Made by a program: the position numbers and the translations under genes. From the NCBI GenBank assembly GCA_030247885.1, contig JAPDRO010000021.1, forward strand, positions 496,001 through 560,000: a DNA stretch of 64,000 nucleotides, written 5' to 3'. Below are positions 37,668 to 49,945 of the stretch, piece after piece (position 1 is the first letter of the stretch; every line of letters starts with the position of its first letter). Below the pieces are notes generated by a model. It was not told the origin of the DNA. It searched no databases and saw nothing but the letters and a program-made list of their open reading frames with translations. Source of the DNA: Taxawa tesnikishii (nom. ined.) (lineage: Eukaryota; Ascomycota; Dothideomycetes; Dothideales).

Positions 37668-40050
37668 ATGAAGCTCACCAATCCTTCCACCGTCCCGGTC
37701 TATACCATCTCTGGCAGCTCCACCGCACGGCCGTTGCCAGAATGGCTTGCGAGGAAGAGGAAGCGGAGCCTCAAGCAAGACCCGGAATATGCAAATCGTA
37801 TAGAACTCCTGCAAGACTTTGAGTTCGAGGAAGCGTCGCAGTGTGTGCGAGTGTCCGAAGACCAACAATGGGTCATGTCTACCGGTAGGATCAGTCCGCA
37901 ACATCTTTAGGAAGGTTTGCGCTGATTGCTGACAGGTTGACCTAGGAACATACAAGCCACAGATCCACGTTCACAACCTTAGCCAGCTGGCGCTCTCTTT
38001 CGCGAGACATACTGATACGGTCAACGAGACCTTCATCCTACTCTCAAACGACTACGGCAAGAGTCTGCATCTGCAGACAGATCGCTCGTTAGAATTCCAC
38101 ACGCCCGGCGGCATGCACTACAAAACACGGTTACCGCGCTACGGCAGAGACCTAAAGTACAACAGACGGACAGCAGAGGCACTTGTACCATCAGTGGGTG
38201 TGAACGCGGACGGCAACGGGGAGGTTTACAGGCTGAACCTCGAGGTGGGCAGGTTTATGAAAAGTTACGAGGTGGATGTAGGTGGAGACGACTTCGAGAG
38301 CGTGGGAGGTGGCGCGCTCCAGGGTGGCATCAACACGGGATCGGTAAACACAGCGGCCATCGCTGAAGAGAGTCACAACCTGGCAGCTTTCGGAACGTCA
38401 TTGGGTACAGTCGAGTTCTGGGATCACCGGTCACGGAGCCGAGTGGGCATCCTTGCGCCACCTGCTAGACTCTCGGATTTCGAGTCGGACGCCCGGCCGC
38501 AGATCACCGCACTCGAATTCCACCGCGATGGACTCCACTTGGCCACTGGGTCCAGTACCGGCATGGTGCACCTTTACGACCTACGTTCTCCGGTTCCTTT
38601 GCTGAAGAAGGACCAAGGCTACGGCTATCCGATCCAGACCCTCCGCTACCTCACTCCTAGCTCGCGAAACTCTTCCCAGATATCCACGGAGAAGATTCTC
38701 TCGTCAGACAAGCGCATCATCAAAATCTGGGACAGCCAAAGTGGCGCGCCCTGGACATCAGTAGAGCCGGCCGTAGACTTGCATCACGTGGAGTGGGTCC
38801 CAGAAAGCGGCATGCTGCTCACAGCCAACGAGGGACGACAACAGCACTCATTTTTCATTCCACAACTCGGACCCGCACCAAGATGGTGTTCCTTTCTGGA
38901 TAATTTAGTCGAAGAAATGGCCGAGGACAGCGGTGACCCGAATGCATACACCTCAGGCCAGCTCTCCAGCACGGGTGTGGTATACGACAACTACAAATTT
39001 CTGGACCTCAAGCAACTGCGTGAGCTCAACATGGACCACCTGATCGGCACCACGAGCCTATTACGTCCATACATGCACGGCTATTTCGTCGCGCAGAAGT
39101 TGTACGAGCAGGCGCGTCTGATCAGCAACCCGGATCTTTTCGAGGAGCAACGCGCGAAGAGTATCAAACAGAAGATCGACCGCGAACGCGAGAGCAGGAT
39201 TCGCGGCGCGAAGGCTGTCAAGGTCAAGGTCAATCGCAAGCTTGCAGAGAAGATGCTGGCACGCGAGGAGGCGAACGAACGTCGCAAGGCGCGCCGTGTG
39301 CTCAGGCAGGGCGGCGATGAGCCTCAAGATGTCGCCGACGCAGAGGAGGGAGAAGATATGGACGTCGACGGCGAAGAGGTGGAGGAGAAGCCGAAGGCAA
39401 GAGGCGTCCTGGCTGATCCGCGTTTCTCCAAGCTGTTCGAAGACGAAGAATTTGAGATCGACGAAGCTAGCCGTGAATTCGCCCTACACAATCCTTCATC
39501 CGTGCCAAACGCCTCTTCCACCGGTGCTGGAGAACGCAAACGCGGTCTCACTGCCGTGGAACAGGAGGCGCTGGACGAAACCCGCGGTTCCGACACCAGC
39601 GAATCACCATCCGAAGAGGAAGAGGAAGACGAAGGCGCCGCACGCCAGCGCCGCAGAGGCCAAGCGCGTGCACTGGATGAGGACGCCAAGAACGACCGCA
39701 ACCGCATTTCATCAACCTCGTACCGCAAAGCCGGTCACCGGAATCGGAGACCGGAACAACAACCACGTATGGTGGTGTCGTCCTCGAATGCGCGCAACAG
39801 GCCGCAGGAGAAGCGGAGGGATCGCTCGTTCGGCGCGCTCGCTGCTGGTTTATCGGAGAAACAGAGATTAACAGGCGGTAGGCGTGGAGGTGAGGTTGGT
39901 GAGAAAGAGATCACGTTTGCGCCGGCGAGGGTGGAGAAGAAGAGGCCGCAGAGGAGGGACGAGGGTGCAGATGAGGGGGACAATGGCAGGAAGGTAGGGA
40001 GGGGTAAGGAGAGGAGAAGCGCGAGTGGGAACGTGTTTAGGAGGATGTAG
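37668..40050 (+). CDS. ENP2: Ribosome biogenesis protein Enp2/NOL10
   Basis: Exons 37668-37884 and 37946-40050 (intron 61 nt, GTAGGA...CTAG) give 773 residues with no break. The N-terminus VYTISGSSTARPLPEWL and SEDQQWVMSTGTYKPQ is the Enp2 hallmark. A WD40 propeller follows (about residues 50-370: AAFGTSLGTVEFWDHR; ALEFHRDGLHLATGS; DKRIIKIWDSQ). The NUC153 motif lies near 580-610 (LADPRFSKLFEDEEFEID) and the tail is highly charged. Enp2 acts in the nucleolus in 40S and small-subunit processome maturation, with Bfr2 and Lcp5 as partners in yeast. It is unusually well conserved and makes a good reading-frame control for the window. Confidence 0.95.
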
Positions 40051-40615
40051 AAGGCGTTGTAAGTGCGTTTCTATACCCAATGAAATTTCAGCTTTCTGCC
40101 GTCGCTATACTGCACCTCAGTCCTCCACGGCGGGCTCTTTGTCGTCAATCTCGGTGTTTTCAACAGTGTCCTCGTTACGCAAGAAAACCATGCTATACCA
40201 GGCCAATGCTTTACAGCCCACAAAAAGTCCAAGTAGCAATGACAACAAAAGTCTATCATATACTGCCTGCCTTCGGCATCCGCCTTGCAGCAAGCCAGAA
40301 ACTTGTATGACTTTGCACGGTTTGTGAAGCGGCAGCGCACGGAGTCTTGGCACGGCTCGTTCTTCCTACTCCTGTAACCCGGAGATATCTCCATTTTCAG
40401 ACCACCCAACCTGCTCCTGAGACATCTTAGGGCCATCAGATGCCCGGAACTTCACTCTATCAATGCTTATACTCGACAAGACTCGCTGCCGAAGCGGCTA
40501 ACTCTATGGTCTCACGCTAGGCTCCACGTGTCGGTCTACAGGCAAGTGTATTGGTTGACGACTTTGTTTCTACATGTCGCTTCTGTACACCGTTCTTTCA
40601 TTGTTGCCCTGATCG
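40051..40615. other. Intergenic, possible small minus-strand frame
   Basis: Mostly 3' flank of ENP2 and promoter of the phosphoesterase. A minus-strand frame (about 40353-40117) encodes one hydrophobic segment (LLLSLLLGLFVGCKALAWY) and an acidic tail. It lacks a clear start and I cannot place it in a family. Confidence 0.4.
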
Positions 40616-41852
40616 ATGTATAAGTCACCAAGACCGTTCGAGATGTCTTTTAATTTCTCGCCATCGCTGCTCATCATGTCTCTGGCGGTGTATCTTCTCG
40701 CCGCCTGCGTGGCGGGCAGCCAATTCGCCCTTGCAGCACCCAGCACCACACCTGCCCTGCGCTTCGGGAAGGACGGCACGTTCCAGCTCTCAGTCTTCGA
40801 AGATTTGCACTTCGGAGAAGCAGAGAACCTTGGCTGGGGTCCTCAGCAGGACTTCAACTCGACGCGTGTCATGAACAGCGTCCTGTCCACTGAGTCCCAG
40901 CAGCTGGTCGTCCTGAACGGCGACCTGATCACGGGTGAAAACACCTACCTGGCGAACTCAAGCCACTACATGGACCAAATCGTCGCTCCGCTCGTGCAAC
41001 GTAACCGCCCCTGGGCCAGCACGTACGGAAACCACGATTCGGACTTCAACCTTTCCGGCACGACATCCTTGCACGCGAGCAGCGATACTCTCTCAGCTTG
41101 ACTCAGTCCCTCGTCTCCTCTCCCAACGCCGGGGTTTCCAATTACTACATCCCCGTATACTCTTCGTCCTCATCCCGGACGCCCGCCCTGCTACTCTGGT
41201 TCTTCGACAGCCGCGGCGGAAACTATTTTCAGCAGCTTGGATTCAATGGACTTCCTGTCCCGCAGCCCAACTGGGTGGACCAGAGCGTCGTTGCTTGGTT
41301 CCAAAAGACCAATACTGCTCTGACACGGAAGCATAACAATATCATCCCTTCCGTGGCCTTTGTGCATATCCCCGTCAACGCCATGCTCGCTTTTCAAATA
41401 CAGGGCGTCGACGCACATCGTGAGCCCGGCATCAACGACGACGTCCCGCTCGTTCAGCAAGGCTATACGCAGGGCCAGGGTGAGGTCAGCGGCACCGCGT
41501 TCACTTATTCTGGACAGGACATTCCCTTCATGTCTGCTTTGCTTGAGACGCAAGAGCTGATGGCTGTCTTCAGCGGACACGACCACGGTGATGATTGGTG
41601 TATGAAGTGGGAGGGCAAGCTACCTGGAATGAATCTCACCGGCAACGGGCTGGACCTATGTTTCGGAAGACACAGTGGATATGGTGGGTACGGAAGCTGG
41701 ATGAGGGGCAGCCGGCAGGTGAAAATCAGGGAGGGGTTGGGCAGGTGGAGACGTGGATTAGGCTTGAAGATGGGAGTGTGAGCGGAAGAGTTGTGCTGAA
41801 TGGGACGTACGGCAGGGATGTGTATCCTGCAGTGAGGGATGTGCGTTCGTAG
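40616..41852 (+). CDS. Secreted calcineurin-like metallophosphoesterase
   Basis: The gene opens with ATG at 40616; a second ATG at 40643 precedes a better signal peptide (SLAVYLLAACVAGSQFALA). The metal-binding motifs come in order: VFEDLHFG (D-x-H), NGDLITGEN (GD), YGNHDSDF (GNHD), and FSGHDHGDDWC (GHxH). This is the family of fungal Dcr2-like extracellular or vacuolar phosphoesterases, about 400 residues, as here (413 codons). Two frame breaks need one base each: near 41055-41062 (NLS then DILAREQRYSLSL) and in the G4 run near 41732-41735 (IREG then VGQVETWIRLEDG). The substrate is unknown. Confidence 0.85.
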
Positions 41853-42268
41853 ACTTGGATGAAGACGACCAACACCGCCCCCACCAAAGGCATCAGCTGA
41901 CAGACTGGTCTTCGAAAGGGGAATCATGTACTACTTCTTGCCGAGGGACAAGCAATGAAAGGGAAAGGTGCTGCCCAATATCCAGTGTTGGCGTTTCTAT
42001 CGGGACGTCTCGCATGACTCTAACCTGCGAGGGATCTAGTCTTGGCGAGGAGATGCAACTATGAAAGCGGCAACGATGAGCATACCTCCAACAGCTCGTG
42101 CGGTTTGTATATCGATTTAGTACACGTGCAAGTGCTCATTGTTTGTTGGTGCCTTCACTGCGAATGGCACGGCCGAGCCACGTCCTATCACCATTGCTCG
42201 CGGAGTTGGGTTAAGCAAAACTTCCTGTTCTATCTTCAAACGTCCGAATTGATGCTTGCCGAAGCCTC
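41853..42268. other. Convergent intergenic region
   Basis: Tail-to-tail spacer between the phosphoesterase and cyclophilin genes. Nothing further seen. Confidence 0.5.
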
Positions 42269-43129
42269 TCATACACTGAACGACCTCGCCTTTATGATCA
42301 CAACATCCTCGACTGGCCGGTCTTGCGCACCGGTCCTTACACTACCGATCCGTTCGACCACATCCATTCCGGCCACCACCTGACCGAAAACAGTGTGCTT
42401 TCCGTTCAGATGCGGGGTCGGACCGAGCGTGATGAAGAACTGGCTGCCGTTGGTGTTGGGTCCACTGTTCGCCATGGAAAGTACACCAGCACCAGAATGG
42501 GTCAACGAGCTAACGATCTCATCTTCGAACTTGCCACCGTAGATGGAGGAGCCACCGGTTCCGGTGCCTGTTGGGTCGCCGCCCTGGAGCATGAAGCCGC
42601 GGATGATACGATGGAAGATGACACCGTCGTATTTTCCTTGATCGGCAAGAGTGGCGAAATTCTTGCACGTCTGTATGCGTCATGAGCTTTACATCTTGTC
42701 CTGATGGAAGAAGAGACTATTTACCTTTGGACACTCGTCGGCGTACAACGCAATGGTTATATCTCCGTAGTTGGTAGTCATCAGAACACCACTCGCATTC
42801 TCAGACGCTTGTGCCGACGTTTGCTGGGTATTGTTGTATCCCGACGAACCGGATGGTTGGGCTGATCCGGCTGCTCCAGCTGCTCCAGCTGCTCCAGCAC
42901 CTCCTGATGACGACCCCTGCTGTCTGCCGGTTTGTCGGGATTCCTGCTGCATACCGGGCTGGTATGCCGGGGTTTCAGGATTGGAAGGAGCGACGTTAGA
43001 TGATGCCTGTTCGTACGAGTGTCTCGGTGCATCACGCGAGCGTCCTGCATCCTGAGAGCGTCTTGATGTAGTTGCATTTGAGGGAGAAGGGGACCTGTCG
43101 TGCTTGAAGATCCTCTTGAGCTTGTCCAT
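42269..43129 (-). CDS. PPIL1-like cyclophilin with N-terminal extension
   Basis: Exons 43129-42725 and 42670-42269 (54-nt intron, GTAAAT...TACAG) encode 268 residues. The last 160 form a cyclophilin domain with the catalytic [33 protein letters not shown] and [10 protein letters not shown] motifs, closest to PPIL1, the spliceosomal cyclophilin. The tryptophan that contacts cyclosporin in CypA (W121) is a His here (PTPHLNGK), so drug binding is probably weak; this is inference from known structures. The first 110 residues are an unusual Ser/Gln/Gly/Ala-rich extension with a GAAGAAGAAG stretch; PPIL1 itself has almost none. The start [17 protein letters not shown] has possible phosphorylation sites. 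Confidence 0.92.
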
Positions 43130-43561
43130 GTTGGAAAGGTGGCGGAGGGTGAGTAGTGTTGGTCAGAGGAAATGGAGGATTTGCTCAGGGGTATTGTCGG
43201 TGTTAGATTATGTTGTTGTATACTATAGAGACAGGAACAAACGCAGAGAGAATGCGACGACATGAAATAGGGAGGTCGCCTGCTTGTACGTCATGGCTGA
43301 ACTGTGTCCCGCTGTGCAACGGCTCAAGAGAAACTTGGAAATGACCCCTACCTCATTGATTGCCACTTCGCCCTTCTAGAACATCGGCGCGTCTCGTCGC
43401 ACAGAAAAAATCGTCTCGAGCAGAATCAGGAGTGTTCGGATGCAGGGGATTGCGAGCGTAAAGATGCTCTGAGCTCATACTGCTGTTTCGCTTCTCCCCG
43501 TTGTCCGTTTATCAATCCCATTTTGCAGACACAACTTTACTTCACATTTATCTGATGCTAA
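43130..43561. other. Intergenic, cyclophilin promoter
   Basis: Upstream of the cyclophilin start. No element or gene stands out. Confidence 0.5.
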
Positions 43562-44153
43562 GCAGCGTACGATGGGGAAGGCATCACAGAATATACTGAT
43601 CTTAAGGGGCAAAACCGCACACCGCTCGCTCCGAAGCCTCCTTCCGAAGCAGAGTCAACCGTCGAAGTGAATGGTCGTGTGGCCATGCAAGTCATCAGTC
43701 GTACGTACAGATCCAGCGTTACATGGGAAACGGCTCGTTCAACCTCCTCAGGCGGCAGTTGGAAGACTCTGTTGAAGGATTGCATGGCCGGCATCGATGA
43801 CTACAAGGTCAATTCACTGGACGACATTGTCCGCTGGAGGAAGGAGCATTCCGAACTCGGATTTTAAGAGTGTCAGCTTAGTGCACCTGTGCGATTGACG
43901 CGACTACTGATTGGCACAGCATGTTCTCACCCACAATTCTACATTGACGCCCTCGAGGACACCGCACCTGCCTCGACACTCCGTCGTGCGCTCAAGACTG
44001 TATAGAGAGTAGGATGTGAGGCGATTGACAGCGTTATGAACGACTACAACCTTGGTGCCATCATCGCGCCGATGGACAGCCCGATACTTACACTGGCCGC
44101 TTTTAACCGACTCGAGAGAACGCAGGCCTGGGGAACAATACGTACAGGTTGAG
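43562..44153 (+). pseudogene. Degraded amidase (amidase-signature) C-terminal relic
   Basis: No full gene is present, but pieces read like the C-terminal third of a fungal amidase: GIDDYKVNSLDDIVRWRKEHSEL (in parts, 43790-43863), HPQFYIDALEDT (about 43930-43965) and then CEAIDSVMNDYNLGAIIAPMDSPI (44015-44085). The last two lie in one frame but are parted by an in-frame TAG, and a stop follows the first piece; the catalytic Ser-Ser-Lys part is absent upstream. This differs from the one-base losses elsewhere and looks like true decay. Amidases of this type hydrolyse acylamides and often sit in accessory, catabolic loci. Assignment rests on residue patterns only. Confidence 0.45.
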
Positions 44154-44719
44154 ACAAAGTCTGTTCTGATGCCGAGGTATCAATTCCGGAAGTGAGATTC
44201 TTCAAAGATCAGAGCGGCGGGCAGTGGAGATTCCGGGGCCTCTGGTGGAGAAGGAATGGCAACAAGAATCCGTTGCCCTACCGCCCAGAGGGCCAGAATA
44301 AATCTGATTGCAGAACACTCACCTGATGCCCGAGGCCCTCTCCATGTACTCCAAGTTCGTTGATCGAGCATTTCACGTGAGAGAATGGCGCCACAACACG
44401 CCCGCTGATCAGGTATCGTAAACTTGGTGCAGGACTGATTGTGAACTACGATTGGCCAGCGACCGTGCGTATGAGTATCCAATTTTAGCATCGCCTGGTG
44501 GGGCTTGTCTGCTCCGCCCTTGGACCCCGACTCCGTCCCAATTCACACAGTCCATCAATAGAAAACCTCACATGAGGTCTCTAGATTGGTACTGAGCCTT
44601 AGCAGTAGCTTTTGTGTAGACCCAGGTATGAAAGCTAGGTGGGTTTTCCATACAATCCGCGTTCCCAGGTTCCTCCACCACATTCCTCATCTTCGCTCTT
44701 TTCCCAACTGTCGCACGGC
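44154..44719. other. Intergenic
   Basis: Between the amidase relic and the Ser/Thr-rich gene. No gene or repeat seen. Confidence 0.5.
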
Positions 44720-47135
44720 ATGTGGGACAAACAGGCGCTTCTATATTTCTATGCCAGTCTGAGGGTCGCACAGAGCGCTCCTACTCGGACTATATATCGT
44801 AAGTCTCGGCGGACGCGTGTTACCCGCAGGCTGCACTCAGTGTTGACTCCTTCCAGGATCCAGTTGGTCGAACACATCCTCATCATCCTTTCGGATCTTC
44901 GATTCAAGTACAGCCTGTAGTTTCCTTGCTCCCCAGACAACATCAACTCCTAGCACCCCAATCCCTTGGCAAGCCTCTCAGTCTTTCCCATCTCTTTCTA
45001 CGCAGACATACGCCTGTCCCGGTTACCCGGTCCCAAGTTTTTCGTCTAGTAATGCAGAGACGACGCATACAGCGGAGTCTGCTACAGCGCCTCAATCTCC
45101 CGCCTGGCTAGTGACAATCACATCAAGGACGTCCCCGCGACTATCCATCGCATCAAACACGAACATATCACAACCTTCGATAGCCTCATCCGCTAACGAC
45201 AGCGCTTCCAAATCTTTGGGTTCTGTCTTGCCAAACCCACCCCTAACCGCATATCCAGTACCTCATATGGCTTCCTTGTCAAGCGAAGCATCAAATCGGT
45301 TGGATGAGATCAAATTGACTGCATGGTCGACCACTTCCCAGCAACACAACACTACTTCAGCCTCGTGGACATCACCATCCGCATCTGTTTTATTCGCTCC
45401 ACTCGTGTTTTCGGCTGAATCCAGCTTAGAACAGCCCACTACGGCTGAACACTACCAATCAGTTGCACAACCGTTCTTGTCTGTTGTGAGTCAGGCCACC
45501 TCCACGGACAACGATCCTACGGTTACGCAATCAGCCTTCTACAGCTCCGTACCTGCTTCTGTGGCACAGCCTTCCACGAGCACAGCCTTGGCGGGCCTTA
45601 CCACGCAATCGGTACCACATGGACAAGAATTCTTTCTGTCATCAGAACCCACACCTACTACGTTGGTATCTCCTTCAGTACCTGGTAAACTTTCCCAGTC
45701 CTTGGTTTCTGTTTCTTATATATACACTTTCTCCTCAACGTCATCTCTCTCAGGTGCTACTGTCACCTCTCACGTTCCTGCACCCGATTCTACTCATTGG
45801 CAGGATGACAATCCATTACCAGATCCGTATCCAGGGGTTGTCAATCTGCCTACTGTCAACCTGACTGCGCCTTCTCGTCCCTACTTCTCTGGCACGACAG
45901 ACTATCTACTCATTCCACCTCTTTCGCTCCTATCTGCAACACCTTCTTCCATGTCAAGCATTTCAGTTGTTCCCCTCCTTGCATTTTTTCCGTCTCTTAC
46001 ATACTCAACAACTGGTTTTCAACATTCGCTTGCAGCTGCTGCGAGTGAAACCAGTGCTCCAACAGTGCTCCCCACCGGTCTAAGCAATGGTACCCGCTCT
46101 ACCATCTCTACAATCGCCGAATCATCCAGGCCGTTGAACCAAACCAGGACCATGGCAGCGCAATTTACACTGCCCGTTGTCGCAACCTTCACAAAGTTAC
46201 CCCCGATCGTTTCGTACATATTCGAGTCCACAAACATCAGCACAGTGCATCCGGCGATACCGGGTTCGCAAACTGCAGCAGCGTCCGTTTCGACTGGTCG
46301 CGCAAACATATTCCTTTTGAACATACCAACAAACATTACGATACCAACTCCAACACCCATTCCAACGCCGCTTGTATCTGTCTCAGCTGCCTCTTCCTTT
46401 ACAGCAAACCCGTCAACGACATTGAGATTGGCATCCAGCTTGAGTACTACTACTACTTTCAGCACGAGCGCACTCACCAGCTCCTTGTCTATTATTGCTA
46501 CACTACCAACATCATCCACCATCTTCAGCACGCCTGCATCATCGACGTCATCACGACTCATTGGATCTACCACTGCCTCTGCTCAAGCGTCTCCAGCATC
46601 ATCTCCCGCTTCCTCACGTATCATCGCCGGCGCCACCGTCGGCGCAGCAGCCGGCATGATTCTTATCCTCACTGCACTCCTCTACTTCCTCCACCGTAGG
46701 AAACAGGCACAGCTGGTAGCGGCTATGCAGCAAAGAAGTGTGTATCCCGAAGTCGCTTGGCTGTACGATCCTCCGATCCCACCACTCGGTTCTGCCCGTA
46801 CATCACCGCCACCAGGCCAAGCTACTAGTGGTGTTGCTGCTGCTGCTGCTGCTGCCGCTGCTTGGAGAAGAGAAGAGGAGGAAGAAGACTCCCTCGGCCG
46901 CCCGCGTAGCCCGCTCCTTCCCATCCGCGACCCGAGTGGAGAGTGGCAGCGGAGGGGCACTCCATCGGCCCCCTCGCCTGCACGCCGCCCTAGCCGGTGT
47001 AGGACAACAAAAGGGAGAGTATTTGCGAGACCCTTGACAGGGATCATGGAGGAGGGCAGCAGGACGCTCTCATCGTACTATAGACTGGAACCAGGGCCTC
47101 CGGATATACAGGAGACACCGGGAAGGGCATTGTGA
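44720..47135 (+). CDS. Ser/Thr-rich single-pass surface protein
   Basis: The main body is open from 44857 to 47135. An exon 44720-44798 starting with ATG (MWDKQALLYFYASL) joins it in phase through a GTAAGT...TTCCAG intron of 58 nt, giving 785 residues. About 600 residues of Ser/Thr/Pro-rich, presumably O-glycosylated ectodomain come first, then one membrane segment (AGATVGAAAGMILILTALLYFL, in two parts, near residues 615-640), a basic stop-transfer HRRK, and a cytoplasmic tail of about 145 residues with a nine-Ala run from a GCT/GCC repeat (about 46831-46860) and acidic and Arg-rich patches. This is the plan of fungal wall-stress or adhesion-type proteins, but I see no WSC or Mid2 motif, so no role is claimed. 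The start exon does not look like a strong signal peptide; it is the weakest part. Confidence 0.65.
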
Positions 47136-48279
47136 TGTAAATGCCCAAAGTATCTTTCTTGTGTTTTTTGCGCTGGTCAGCTGTCATGATTTTTGGGCAC
47201 CTGATCACGCAGTTCTAAGGTTCTAGAATTAGTTTTAGCGAGGTGTTCTAGTGTTTGGCTAATATCAGCTTTTGAGACGACGACCGCATTGGTCGATGTT
47301 GTAAGGTTCATCGCGTTCGTTTGTATTACATGTACGACACCCGGCGAAAGATGTACTCAAACCAAGACAAAGATTTTTTGTGCTAAGACGATGGCTCAAA
47401 AGTGTTCAGGGATTGTAGCTAAGTAGCTTCGAGTAGCAAAGGTCACATGCTTGGTCAGGTGACGTAGCACAGCTTCGAGCGAGCTTGTTGTTTTGTCATT
47501 GGTGACAAGGATCTCACTTCATATGCTCGGAGAGTTGCCTACAACACAACGCTAAACCACCATTCCCAACATCGATGCATACTCCATCAGACACGATCAC
47601 CGGCTCTGCGCTTGGAAGAAGACTTGGTACATGGGGATGATGCAGCAACTTGTGGAAGGGGCCCAACAGAGATCCTTGGACTGTTCTTTACGGTTTTCCA
47701 GAGTTTGTTGTTGGAGCAACATGAGGTAACGACTTGACTGAGGAACTATCTACTACAAAGGAAGATCTTAGAGAGCCCGGATGCCAAGGGATACTTCTGA
47801 ATAAGCACCTCACACTCGGCTGGGTAAACAGTCGGAGACTGCCGAAATGACTCCATGACCTTGAACTTCAACATTCATATCCGTACAGGCGAGGCCGCGT
47901 GAAACATACTGTTACATTAGTGTCACCCCTTGATTAGGGTGAGGGCTGTGAATGCATCAAGCCACAGCTTGTGGATTCCCGTTCCAGCAAGAACTTGGTA
48001 TCCGTATCTGACATAAAAGCAGACGATCTACGGCGAGGCGAATTGGGTGGGATTCAAGTAGATTAGATCGGTGAGGCACAAGCCTCGTGGCCGTTGTCAC
48101 AGTCAGCTCGAGCTGGCTCATGGAGGGGAAGTTCCAGCAAACTGCCTCTGTAGGCGAAGCACGAGACAATTACGCTAACCTCAAGCAGTTGTTATGTCAG
48201 CACAGCGACCGCCGCCTTCTATGATACAGCGAGTGATGACAGTAGAGGCTTCCGAGCACATGGACATGTTCATCACGGA
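47136..48279. other. Convergent intergenic region
   Basis: A 1.1-kb tail-to-tail spacer. No gene, tRNA or repeat was recognised. Confidence 0.5.
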
Positions 48280-49945
48280 TCAGTCATCAAGTTCCTCGAA
48301 CCGACCTTCCTCCACAGCCTGCCGAACGGGGTTCTGTACATCCACGACACCTGTGGCTCTCAATCTGTTGTGTGTTGTGTCAGGAACGCTGAAGTACGCA
48401 AACGGATGGGCAAGGCAGCACTCACCTTTCGAACAATACGAACAGTCTCTCCGCCTCCCTTTCCTTCTCTTCATCCGACATGGGGGTCCTGTATCCACTT
48501 TCTCCTTATTCCTCCTTTGACCGGTGACGGGATTGATGTCGGGAGCACTCGCTCCCTCAGTACTGCTCGTCTCCATTGCATTCTGCGGTACCTCAATGTT
48601 GTGGTTCATAAGGAAACCAGAGGCATATCCGTAACCTATGTTGTTGACGAACTTGCTTGCGTCTTTGTCCGAGAGCTCAAACAACATGGCCGATATATTA
48701 TCGCGTAGCGTTGGCAACATTGGCGATACGGAAAGCCGCAACAGGCGTGAGGGAAGGGTCTCGTCTTTGCCGAGAGGGTTATTGCGCGATTCATCAGTCG
48801 GGAGAAGCAGCCAGCACATGTGTTGTTGCATCTTTGGCGGTGCGATTTTATGAATTTTGCGCAGAAGGGTTATAACGGGGGCGGCGGCTTGGTCGATCTC
48901 TCGTTCCGGATAGCTCTGGATGGCACGATCTAGAACGTAGACGAGCCGCTCAATGTTGGTTTCTTCCTTGGAGGTCGGGAACACCGGATTTGATGACAAA
49001 CCACTGGACTCCTTGGGAAGCTCGAGGTTCATCAGCGCGTTGATCAGGTAGTTTACAGGTGGTTGCAGAGGCGGTGACGGAAGTTGGATCCGGGAGAGTA
49101 TCTCGAGGAGATGTAGTATAGAATCCGAAAAATCAGGAACCAGATTAGCGTGATAGTATGTGATGTTGAACAACAGCTTGAGCGTTTCGATCAAAGACAT
49201 CTCCTCCATCGGATGTGGGCTGGACAAGCGACGAGCTGATTCCGAGTACCACTTCGCATGTCTGGCAACGTTCTACCAAAGGTCAACCAAGGTACCACGA
49301 CACGTTGCATTGCACACGCATACATACACGGTTGATGCTGTCCGCCAAGCAGTGCTCTTTGATAAGCTTGTCGAAATCCAACGTCGTGCTATAAGTCATG
49401 AGGAACAATATCCGCGAAACAAGAAACTCGTCGTCGCGGTCATCGTTCTAAACCATCATTAGAAGAGCCTCGTGATGCCCACAACGAAGGCCTGGTTTAT
49501 ACCTTTAGTCGGTCGGCAGCCTTTTCGATGTAGCCCAACTCGACAAACAGTTTCCTCGTCTGCTCCTGGAGCAAGAAAGCGTTTGCAAGACACCGGAGAG
49601 CTTCGCGGGACACTGATAGTGGCTCCGCATCGAATCCATATCTTGAGAGCGTCTCGATACCCTAGTGCGATATGATCAGCAAACGGCAGAACGGGCTTCA
49701 CTCAAGGCCGTCGCAAATACCTCTCGGGCGTAAATGGCTTCAGAATTGTTGGGATTTCTACCCAGCACTTTGAGCTGTTCGAGGAGACGCTGACGCTCTA
49801 TCGTTCTTGGTAAGTCCGTCAACTAAGTGGCTATCGTCTCAGGTGTTGACAACATGCCTTGTTCGGAGAGTTTCTTCTCGATCAGATCGTTCCGCAACCG
49901 GGAGACGAGAGTGGCGACTTGTTGGGTTGCTGCGCTCTTCAGCAT
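48280..49945 (-). CDS. RIC8: Synembryn Ric8, G-alpha chaperone/GEF
   Basis: Six exons: 49945-49858, 49797-49721, 49661-49503, 49447-49328, 49272-48426 and 48364-48280. The first intron is read as GC-AG (GCATGT...GATAG, 60 nt): the straight reading hits a stop, while this splice joins KKLSEQ to ERQRLLEQLK as in other fungal Ric8. The armadillo-type fold is clear (GIETLSRYGFDAEPLSVSRE; ALRCLANAFLLQ; DDEFLVSRILFLMTY; MEEMSLIETLKLLFNITY). Near the end the C5 run at about 48484-48488 (G on plus) needs one base to give GPPMSDEEKEREAERLF; the exons then sum to 459 codons. Ric8 folds and activates G-alpha subunits and controls growth, asexual development and virulence in fungi. An upstream ATG at 50022 with a 33-nt GTATGT intron is a possible alternative start. 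Confidence 0.88.

Noticed and set aside
40117-40353. Small minus-strand membrane-like frame after ENP2
   Set aside because: One hydrophobic segment and an acidic tail look suggestive, but there is no clear ATG, a stop lies upstream in frame, and no family could be named.
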